Positions 12,207-22,500 of a DNA stretch of 64,000 bases are shown piece after piece; position 1 is the first letter of the stretch, and every line of letters begins with the position of its first letter. Location: positions 227,078,915-227,142,914 of the forward strand of contig NC_081410.1 in NCBI RefSeq assembly GCF_030272615.1, read 5' to 3'. A program made the translations under genes and the position numbers. The notes beneath the pieces were generated by a model that saw nothing but the letters and a program-made list of their open reading frames with translations, did not search any database and was not told the DNA's origin. This DNA is from Cryptomeria japonica (taxonomy: Eukaryota > Streptophyta > Pinopsida > Cupressales > Cupressaceae).

Positions 12207-13662
12207 TGTGCGGGAAATGAGGGCGAAAAAAAACATGAAAGTCAGTTTCAAAGGGCCCACACACCAATGAGACTCTTGGTGCAAGTTATAGGAACTATAT
12301 TGAATAGATCAACTTCTCAAGGGGTGTCCCATTGTTCTCTATCTCACAACATCCCTAAAGTCAATGCCTTTGCTCTCAGATCACTGAGCAAAGTGACTTA
12401 GGAATAAAAACTCCAAGAACGAGTTATGTTTGATTATAAGTATGAATGCATTCCTAACATGTATATGATATTGAAACTATGATGATTAATCTAGCAGAAA
12501 GATGATGATAAGATTAGCTAATTACCCTAGAAATGATATACTAGTCTAACATGGATATTCTATGATATTTAGAATGATTCTAAATGCTATTATGATGATT
12601 TATCAAAGAGGGGCTAAAATGCTTAGTTAATTAGACTATAAGTTTGATGCATGAAGACTTGGATCCTATTAGTAAAATGACTATAAGTTTGATACACAAA
12701 GATTTCTATATATCAAAATGAGATAATGAGAGCTCTATTTATAGGGAAAATAGGGCAATGGATGGTCAAGATTGGACAATCTTAACAAGGGTCAGGATTG
12801 AAAGTTAATCAATCCATGTTTTCAATTCTCACCAATGAAATGGTGACAATTGTCAACAAGAGGTTGCTTGAGAGGAGATGAAAGAAGCATTAAATGCTTG
12901 AGAAGACATGAAGATTACCTTAGGAGGTAAAGGTTAAGGTTAAGTTAGGGTTATCCATTGGATAAAGCTTTTACCCAAGGGATAAACTCTTGTGCAAGGG
13001 TTAAAGAAATAACCAAGGTTAAAGCCATCAATGCTTGATGAGACCCTTGGGTTAGATGAGGGTTGAGTTTAGAGAGAAAGTCTCTTTATCATGCAAGAAG
13101 GTTCAGTTAACCATTAATGGTTATGTAAGAGCCTTAAATGGTTTGGAAGACTTTGAGGGTTAACTTGTTGAGGACATAAAGCGTTTAATGGTTTTCAAAG
13201 ACTTTGAAGGCTTTGAGAAGTGACATCTCTTTGCTTAGGATTGTGACAATAATTAGGAGATGGATTAGGCTAAATTGGAAGTGATTAGAAGAATCTAGAA
13301 GGGGGTTAAAGAGTTAAGTGGGAGATGTAAGAAAATGCAAGTTGAGGGAAAAGGATTTTAATTAAAATAAAATTACTTTATTTCAATCAAATAGATTGAA
13401 CTTGCATAAATACAAGTGGGGGATTTAAATAAATAAATCAGATTTATTGATTTGCAAGGATCAATTTAATTAAAAAGGGAGAAAGGTGAATTAACTAAAT
13501 AAAGTGATTTATTTAATAAAGGTTAGAAAAAGCTTAGGTGAATTTAATTGAATAAATTGAGTAATTCATTTAATTAAATAGATGAATGTGAAGAATTTAA
13601 TTAAATAAAATAGAGGAATGAGGTTAAAATGAATATTAAATATTCACTTAGGAAAGTGGGCA
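12207..13662 (-). mobile_element. Putative solo LTR (minus strand)
   Basis: On the minus strand this starts TGCCCACTTTCC and ends CCCGCACA, the TG...CA ends of an LTR. A TATAAAT box lies at 12737-12743 (minus), about 920 bases in, within CCCTATAAATAGAGCTC. Its AT-rich, TTAATTAAAT-like first half resembles that of the LTR at 15268. It interrupts the sequence of the older element exactly between two 225-bp direct repeats. No 5-bp target-site duplication and no internal coding sequence are present. The LTR call rests on ends, promoter-like box and position only. Confidence 0.45.
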
Positions 13663-13667
13663 GATTT

Positions 13668-13893
13668 ATCCGGCAACTGAATCTGCAAAATTGAACACAT
13701 AAATCTTCAGTACGTGATCAAATTTGCGCTAAGAATGTGATAAACATGCTAAAGAATCCAAATATACAACATTCAAAATAAAAAATTGATGTTTTGAACC
13801 TTAAAAACTACTTGTTGTTTTCCATATGAGTTTCCACAGACAAGCAGCAACTCGTACGAGCAAACACTACGAGCCACACGAGTAAACATATCC
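13668..13893 (+). repeat. Direct repeat, copy 2 (226 bp)
   Basis: Second copy of 11980-12204. Beyond it the sequence carries on with palindromic CTCGTACGAG motifs, as expected for the continuous older element. Confidence 0.85.
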
Positions 13894-15250
13894 TTACAGC
13901 AATTTACTATATGTCGCACAACTAAATGGTCTCATTAGAACACTGTCGTACAATACCAGGGTAGACACCAGATGACAAACCCTATATGCCCATACGATGA
14001 AATACAAAGCGAAAGATACTCGTACGAGAAACAGGAACGAACCACACGTTAAAACGCTACAACATGACTTCAAATGAAATTAAAAATACAAAAATTCAAC
14101 AAAAATTCAAAAAATGAGAAATACAAAGGCTTAATATCGATCACTTGTTGTTGGGGCATAGTTTCATGGTCGATTATGTCATCTCTGGTGCTCGAATCAA
14201 TGCTCTTGAATCAGAATTGCCATTTTTTTTTCTTTGCAAGAGGTTTTTCAAAATTTTCACTTTGAGAGGTAAAAATGAATTGACAATGACACATTCAACC
14301 CTAATTTTAAAACTTGCTCCGATGGACATCAAATTTGTACCCTTGGCTAAATCGCCTATCCTGAGTTCATTTTCGGGATCGAAATCAAAATTTAACGTCA
14401 ATTTTCTAGTCAAAATTTCACGATGTTGACAACTTAGCACTTTTATCCTCAAGTCAATTTTCAACTCATTTTATGCTCAATTCAACTCTGATCTCAAAAT
14501 TAATTCTTACATCAATCTTCGTGCTCAAATAATCATTATCGCTAAATCTTCTAATCTTCTCAAAATTACCTAAAATTGTTGTACCTTCGCTATCTTTCAA
14601 TTTCTCTCCTGAGGGGGCATACTCATTACATATTTTTAGTGATTATTATCATTATTCAAAAGTCAAAAAATTCTTCAAATCTTCATCTAAAGTCGAGAAA
14701 AATTCGTTTCAATCAAAGAAATCAAGCAAACCTTGTTACTAGGGGTATCTTAACTAAATCATGTCGTATCAAGTTGAGATTCTTCGATGTCAAATAAAGA
14801 AATCTCTAGGGGAATATCAATCTTTGTCCTTATCTAAATCAATCTTCAAATCGATGTTCAGTTTCATCACATCAAATCAAGCTGGACATTTTCTCTTGCT
14901 AATCAGTTCTTGTTCAATCAAGTTCGGAATCGGTTTTATCTCTTGCTCAGTCGGTTCTTATTCAATCAAGTTCGGAATCGGTTTCAATTTGCTTCACTCA
15001 ATCTAGTTCAATCAATTTTTAGATCGATGCTTGTTTCTTGATCCATCAAGTTCAAGAACAATATCTCACTCTTTGTCGATCCTAGTTCAATCAAGTTCAG
15101 GATCGGTATCGCTTTAATCAATCTGTTCAGTTTCATCACTTCAAATCAAGTTGAACATCTCGCTCTTCATCGATTTGTGATCCATCAAGTTCAGAACTAA
15201 CATCTATTTGACATCAACTATTTTGTGAACCAATGTGCTCTCGCACATTA
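13894..15250. other. Non-coding 3' region of the older Tat-type element
   Basis: No conserved protein is seen. Between about 14905 and 15200 the phrase TCAATCAAGTTCGGAATCGG and shorter variants recur several times, forming a degenerate repeat just before the polypurine tract. Confidence 0.45.
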
Positions 15251-15253
15251 ATT

Positions 15254-15267
15254 CAAGGAGGGGCAAA
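15254..15267 (+). other. Polypurine tract of the older Tat-type element
   Basis: AAGGAGGGGCAAA lies directly before TGTAATACCC, the start of an LTR-like sequence. This is the layout of plus-strand priming in Ty3 elements, and it resembles AAAGTGGGGGCTAAA before the 3' LTR of the intact element (28858). Confidence 0.7.
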
Positions 15268-16350
15268 TGTAATACCCTAAAAATGGTCACCTAAACCATG
15301 GGCCCCTAATCTCAACAACATCACCAAGGTCCTAACCAAAGGCAATTAAATCAACCTTGAGAACCTAATTAATTAATTCTTAAATCATTAATGTTACATG
15401 GCAATTAATCACTCAATATTAATTAAATATTTATTTAATTAATTAATCATTCCATGTAAATCATTTTAATCAATTGTCCTATTTATTTAATTAAATATTA
15501 GGTAGCATATTTAATTAATAAATAAATTTTCCATTTAAATCACAAAAAGAGGAATTAATTTACAAAAGAAAGAGTTAAATTGAAAACAAAAGAAAAGAAT
15601 TAAATTGACAGAAGAAATCAAACTCAAGATATTTCTTTTTCTAAAATTGAGATAGCTTGAGAAATTAAAAAAAAGCAGTTAAATTAAATTAATCATTTTC
15701 TCTAAAATTAAAAATCAAAGCTTTTCTTGAGGAAAGAGGTTCAGTTGCATTGAAAAGGTTTTTTCTAAATAAAAAACTTGAGCAAATTAAAGAAAAGTGC
15801 ATGGAATTGACTATTTTTATCTCAAGTGCATGGAATCAACTAAATTTATCTCCAATGCAAACTCAAACTTAGAATGCATTCAATCAAGCTATAATTGGAA
15901 TTTATCTCAAGATTAACTTAATCTGATCTCTCAATCATTTCAATTAACCTGGATTGTGCTTTTTCCTTGAGGAATCTCAACTGCTCATTGTTAATCGATC
16001 TTGACCGTTGGTCTCTCTTTTAAGTCTCTATAAATTTAGTCTTCATCTCTCAATCAAAACACCCTAGAGACTTATTGTTATTGTGCAATTTTTGCTTTGG
16101 AGTCATTGAAGATATTGTGCTTTGAGATTATTGCATCTTCGTTTAGATTTTTTCATATTAAGTTTAATCATGATTGCTTGAATTCATCTAGCTTAATATT
16201 CACTCATCTAGCTTAATCTTGCATCCATTTAGCTTATTCTTGTGCTCATATAGATTAAATCCTTCATCTTGGTGTAGTCTAGTCACTGGTATTGCTTAGA
16301 CAAATCTGAGAGAAAGTCTATACTCTCGTCTTTTAGAAGGAAATGGGTCA
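15268..16350 (+). mobile_element. 3' LTR of the older Tat-type element, end unresolved
   Basis: It begins TGTAATACCCTAAAAATGG immediately after the polypurine tract. The first third is rich in TTAATTAATT. A TATAAAT box is at 16029-16035, about 760 bases in, followed by an ACACCCTAGAGAC segment that could hold the transcription start. The 3' edge is uncertain because no matching 5' LTR and no target-site duplication were found; 16350 is an estimate. Confidence 0.55.
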
Positions 16351-16479
16351 ATTTGTTATGGTTGTTATATTCATGATTATATCCGTCTAACCATGCATGC
16401 AATGACTTCATTGAAGTGTTGTGTCCTACAGCTTGCAGACACTTATCCACTTTTTCACACACACACCTTGTTATTGCAT

Positions 16480-16670
16480 CTTACATGCTTCTTTGGAGAG
16501 TGATAGTGTTGTGCACAATTTTAATGAGATATTACTATTAAGAACATCCCTCTCATGTGATCTCTCTATTGATAATAACATAATGACTAGTTGTGATACT
16601 ACTAGTACATACCAAAAAATGGATTTCCATCCAATAAGCTCATCAATTACCAATGCACAAAAATAAGATT
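16480..16670 (+). repeat. Dispersed segment shared with 58497-58640
   Basis: Both places contain CTTCTTTGGAGAGTGATAGTG, followed by an AATGAG segment, then CCTC-ATG and a CTATTGATAAT stretch. At 58690 the second copy runs on into a Tat-type protease, so this is probably the coding region just upstream of protease in a related element. The copy here has no intact reading frame. Confidence 0.5.
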
Positions 16671-16679
16671 ATTCTAGCA

Positions 16680-17740
16680 CCTACATGCCTTCTTCTAAGC
16701 AACAAGAAACCAACAATTTATTGGGAAATTATTGATAGTATAAAGAGAACTATGTTGATTAGGTTACAAAATACAAACTAAAGAAAACAAAGATTATTTC
16801 AAGGCTAACACGCCCTTCTATGAAACAAGCAACTAACATTTTCTTAGGAAATTATTGAGTCTTGGGAGAAGCAATATGTTGAATAGGTTATAGAATCCAA
16901 ACTAATGCCACACGATAATAAATCAAAGCATAAACTCATAAAAACATCAAATTTACCTTGAGAAACCCTTTTGGGAAATATATAGCAAGAAATGTAAGAC
17001 TGTTATGATAAATTATTTGAAGTGCAATATTAAAATATTATAGAATTACTCTTGGGCTCAAACAATTTATTTTCCTTGTCAAATTCAATGGCAAGCATCT
17101 TCAAAAAATCCTCAATGCAACACGCACACTCATAGAACCTCTTCTTAATGCACTCTATAAGTTGATCTCTAATGCAATCACAAGTAGAAGACCTAATGAA
17201 AGATAGTATATATGAATAGTCCAAATGTATATAAATCTGAAAATAATAATAAAAGTACACAATAGAAGCATATTTAGAAGACAAAACACATTATTATCAC
17301 ATCCTCAAACATGAGAAATCATTACAAATTTCAACAGTAAGAATGTTTGCTACAATATTATATGCCCATAAGCCATATACCCATTACAATAAATGAGAGT
17401 CTAAAATACACCCTTTAGATCTATCTCTCTTCATGCTCTTCTACTTCTACAAATGATAATTAATGATGTTTATATAATGACTACAAACAATTAAGGTGAA
17501 GTGTGTTGATCCCAAGGTGGCACAATTCTCTATGCACATGAAACATGTAAAAGGACTAGAAGGACCCTTTTGAGATGATAGAGGTGTGTAATAAAATATA
17601 CGCATTGAAACTCAATATGGTTCTAATCACAAAAATCCCTATAAATGTGGTGTCACAAAATCAAATCTACACACTAGTACATTTGGGGCCGTTTTCGACA
17701 AGCGTTCGTCGAAGTTCTGACCAAGCAAACGAAATCCCAT
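16680..17740. other. Gene-free AT-rich stretch
   Basis: No coding similarity, repeat or RNA gene was recognised. It is the left flank of the intact retrotransposon. Confidence 0.5.
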
Positions 17741-17745
17741 AGTTC

Positions 17746-19407
17746 TGTAGCGTGGTAAATTGTACGCACTCGCTAGGGTGGTACAATTTCACACCTAGTT
17801 TAGCACCCGCCTTAGTGCATTTTACATTTTGCATTGCATTTCTCCTTTAGCATTTAATTAATCAAATTAATTAGGTCTAAGGTCCTATTTCATCATTCTC
17901 TACATCATCAAGTTGGGCCCTTTCACTAAAGCGCGCCCTTCGCATTTTATTCCTCCAATACATCACTCAATTAAAAACCCTAATTAGGCCCTATTCTGAG
18001 CTTGGGGGCTTGATTTCGGGGTTCAAAACATCTCGAAATCACCTGTAACTTCGGGATTCTCTCTAAAATCATCATATCTGACGACCCTGAAAATTTGGTG
18101 AAAAGTTGTCAGGACCATGGCGCCCGGAGTGCAACATGGTCCCGGACATTTTTCCCAAAATTTTAGGAGCGTGATCCAATCATAAAATAAAGCTTAACCC
18201 CAAGAAATTGGCGGGATATTCAATCTCTAGGTCGGCCAAAATATGAATTTACGATCTAGGGTTTCCTACATAAGAGCTCTCTTTCTTCATTTGGAAGGAT
18301 CCGAATTTTGTTTTCAGGAACTTCATATGCAGCGAAAGGGCAGATCTTTGAAGACTTCAACATCTTACAACATCTTTCTATCAAGCATCTATCAAATTCA
18401 TTCATCCACTTAGGGCTTGGAAGACATTGAAGAACAATAGGAGATTACCGACTGAAGATTGGCTTGTACTCCTCCCTTGAGGGTTGGGTATGATTTCATA
18501 TTGTTTTCATGTCTTTACATAAGCTTCAATACATCATTTATTCATGCTTTAGATCACTTTGCATCTTGATTTAGAGCATTTACATTATCATTTACAAGCA
18601 ATTAGGGTTTACTTTCTAGGTTGCTCTAGTTTGCTTTCTTGCATTTTAGGACCTTGCACACACACTAGGTCTGCACACACAATACATTTTACAAAACAAC
18701 TTGGCTATTCGTGGAGGTGGAAATCACCGAAGCGGGGGTTTGACTAAGGCAAAACCCTATATAGCCGCCCATACACCCTTTTCCAGATATCACTGCAGGT
18801 TTCGGGATTCAGACGACGCCGCAGGATACAGATCCGGAGAGAGAAGGTCGAGACAACACTCTGTATCAAATTGCAGAGTAGAAGACTGGGACAGGGATGC
18901 TGGGCGCCCTGGTTCTGCCAGGACAGGGGTGCTGGGTACCCTGGTCCCTGGGACAGAGGCGCTGGGCGCCCTGGTCCTCCGGACAGACAGTTTGCAGACA
19001 GCTTTCCGACAGTGTTCCAGAGTGCAGAACAGCAGTTTCCGGTGCAGTTTTTAGGACAGTGGCGCCCGCGCCCCCATCCCAAACATTTTCAGTCCGATTT
19101 TGACTCTGGGTACACATCTGCATTCTTATTTCATCCTTGTATTTACAGCTGTTCATTGTTTAATCTCAATTCTACAATCTTGTTATTAGTTCATACTTGC
19201 ATTATGGGATTAGGGTTTGAACTTGCATTACTTGATCTTACAATTTCAACAAGGGAATAGAAATCCTAATAGATATCCCGTGGCTCTCTCTTTCACAAAA
19301 AGAAGTAGCTAATTGTGCGATATCTCTAGGCTCTTTCGTATTCCGTAATGTGTGTCAAAAGGTAGGATTAGGGCATGTTAACCTAGTCTCGCTTTTCCCC
19401 CCACACA
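17746..19407 (+). repeat. 5' LTR of the intact element
   Basis: It is 1662 bp, TGTAG...CACACA. A TATATAG box lies at 18758-18764. Three GC-rich units containing GGCGCC or GGTACC cores are at about 18900-18985, and one GGACCATGGCGCCC motif at about 18114. Its partner is 28858-30519. Confidence 0.95.
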
Positions 19408-19410
19408 TTT

Positions 19411-19428
19411 TGGTGAACCCGACGTGAA
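19411..19428 (+). other. Primer-binding site candidate
   Basis: TGGTGAACCCGACGTGAA begins three bases after the 5' LTR. Starting with TGG fits pairing to the CCA end of a tRNA. I did not assign the tRNA; it is not the initiator-Met type (TGGTATCAGAGC). Confidence 0.7.
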
Positions 19429-19574
19429 TCTATCATTGCTTCCTCTTGCATTGCACTTGTTAGATCTAGATCTAGATTTAGTGTGTTTTCATTTCATTTT
19501 CATTAAAAAGAAAAAGAAAAAAAAAAGTGTGTTTCTTTGCATTGGGTGTTTAAGTTTTGTGTAATCTTTTCAAA

Positions 19575-22500
19575 ATGTCAGATTTTTATTTGCAAAATGT
19601 TCATGCTTTCGATGATTATTATGAGTATAGCCAAGATGAATTAGATGAAGCTTTAGATGAGTTTTTAAACCCTAAAGATGCCAAACCTTCATTTTACCAA
19701 AAACTCATAAACCTTGTTACTATGCCATTTAGGTGCGATGAGAAAGATAAGTCGAATGATTCCTCTCAAGGATACATTCCTATCCACTCTTCCACTAAAT
19801 CTAGTAACATGGTTGTTTTCAACAATCCCCTCTATGAGGAGATGTCTCCTTTTGAATCAAAAGATAAACCTTTCAATAGATATGATCATGCTTTGTTGGA
19901 TGATGCTCTTGATGACTTTGTGGCTTTATCGAAATCTTTAAACAAGAACAAAACTTCTAAATTGGTTAACATGATAAACTTGAATGAGCATAAGAAGCCT
20001 CTCTTTGAAGTCCAAGGAGCTTATCCTTCTCCCACCTTTCAAGTTTCTAAGTCACCTCTCCTTACTGTCCAAGGAGGGTATGATCATGATTCCTTTCGTA
20101 CTCCGAATAAACCAATCATCACTGTGCAAGGAAGAAAACCTATAAGTCCTTATAATTATGCCAAGCAAATAACTAGAGAGAGTTATCATGCGGTTGCCCA
20201 TACTTATCATACCAGAAATAATAGGCAGCCTAGTCCTCCTCCTGTTATCCCAGTTTCTCTTCCGAATCCTCAACCGATTCTTCCACAAGCTCCCCGTATT
20301 TCACAAGTTCTTAGTAAGGAATATGATCTCATAGAACAACTTAAAGTTACCCCTGCTAAGATATCCCTTTGGGATTTGATTCAAACTTCTTCCGCTCATC
20401 ATGGAATGTTACAAGATGCCTTGAAAGATTTGAATGTTCCTCCACCGAATACATCTAGTAATGTAGCATCTTTGGTTAACTCTGTGATGAATCCTAAAGC
20501 TCAAATTGTGTTTACCCAAGATGAGTTGCCTACTAGTGAAATCAAACATCAATATGATCCCTTGATGATTGTGGTTATCATGAAAGACACGGCTATAAGG
20601 CGAACACTAGTAGATAATGGCTCTGGTCTTAATGTGTGTAGCATTAATCTTTTGCATAAGATGAATGTGGATACATCCTTAATTGAACCGGACTCTCGTC
20701 CTATTCGAGGCTTTGATAATGTGGCTAAAACTTCATTAGGTACTATCACCTTACCCATCACAGTGGGGCCTGTTACTTTGCCTACACCTATCCATGTTAT
20801 GTTGGGAAATCTAACGTACAACTTGCTACTGGGGAGACCTTGGATTCACGGTATGCAAGCTGTCCCTTCTACATTGCATAGACAAGTTAAATTTATTTAT
20901 AACAATAAGACATATACCTTGATAGGTGATACTAATTTTCAAGCTTGTTTGCAAACATCCACTTCTAAGGGGGGTTCTTCTAAGCCGTCCTCATCTAGTG
21001 ATGAATCTTTAAATAAGATACCTATCGGTGAATCCTCGCTCTCCGATGATCAAAATTCTTTGGATGAGTCTGGAGCTCTTGGAGAAGATTCTTCTCGACT
21101 TGAAACTACACATAAGAAGGATTTTGATCCTGGGAAGATCCTCGAAGACGACGATTGGGGATCCCTTGATTTTAATCCTACCTTTGTGGGTGAATATAAG
21201 GTTCCTTCTAGAGAAATTAAAGTTGAAAAGAAGGAAGAAGCTGAAAATCATAAAGTTGAAAAGAAAGAATCAACCTCACCTGAATCTATGAGTAATAATT
21301 TTGTGGCCGCCTCTCAAACTTCTCCTCCTCACATCTCTAATTATGAAGAGTTTGATTCTTTGTCTTATGAAAAACCACCTTCTCTTCCTGAAATGGCTAA
21401 TCGTTATGGTCGTGGTTTTCGCATTTTTGCTAAGCATGGGTATCATGGAAAAGGTTGTGGTGCTCATGAACAAGGGATAAGAGTTCCTCTAGAGACTAAT
21501 TTTCACAATTATGCCTTTGGACTTGGCTTTAATCCATGCAAACATACTAAAGCTTCTAAAAGACCATGCATTAGTGTTAATGCTATCTCTACATCTTTAT
21601 CAATACAACATCCTGAGTATATTGATGGGGATCCTTCCTGTGCCTGTGCTTTGGATGTCTTCCCTACCGACGATGCTTTAGCTGAGTTCTTGGGAGCCTA
21701 TGACACTCTTCCTCGTTATCATCACAATAGGGGACTCCCTTATTGTTTGAACACTGAAGCCTATTTTGGAAAAGAGATTGATAATGACGAGATTGTGAAA
21801 GAATTCCCTCAGTTAAAGGATACTCCTCAACAAAGTAATCTTCTCATAAGTGACACCACTGATGTTAAGATGGATCCTTGCAATAAAGAGAAAGTCATTA
21901 AAATTGGGAAATGTTTGGATGAAGAGGAACAGAAACAATATGAAGAACTATTGCATGAATTCCCTGAGATCTTTGCTTGGGCATATTCTGACATGCCTGG
22001 TATAGATCCTAAGATCATTACTCATAATATTGTCTTAGTTCCTGATGCTAAGCCCGTGAAACAAAAGATTCAAAAAATGAATCCTAAGGTAGCTTTGCTT
22101 GTTAAGGCTGAGATTGAAAAATTATTGGAGGCTGGATTTATTCGCCCTATTGACTATTCCCCATGGATTTCAAATATTGTCGCTGTGGCTAAACCAGACA
22201 ACAAAATAAGAATGTGTACTGACTTTTGGGATCTAAATAAGGCTTCTTTAAAAGATGATTTCCCTCTTCCAAACATTGACATGATAGTTGATTCTACGGC
22301 AGGACATGCCTTGTTATCCTTCATGGATGGTTTTTCGGGCTACAATCAAATTTTTATTAACCCTCAAGATCAATTCAAAATTGCTTTCACCACTCCTTGG
22401 GGTACGTTTTGTTGGATAATGATGCCTTTTGGACTTAAAAACGCTGGTGCAACTTATCAACGAGCGATGACCCTTATCTTTCATGATTATATACATAAGA

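Noticed and set aside
12940-12956. Telomere-like GGTTAAGGTTAAG
   Set aside because: Only two or three imperfect units in AT-rich sequence; not a telomeric array.
18701-19260. Open frames within the LTRs (also 29671-30301)
   Set aside because: They occur in both LTRs as overlapping frames on both strands, disagree by frame, and match no family; GC-rich repeats create them.
19557-19574. Polyprotein start at 19557
   Set aside because: The codon there is TTG; the first ATG in frame is 19575, in a good AAAATG context.
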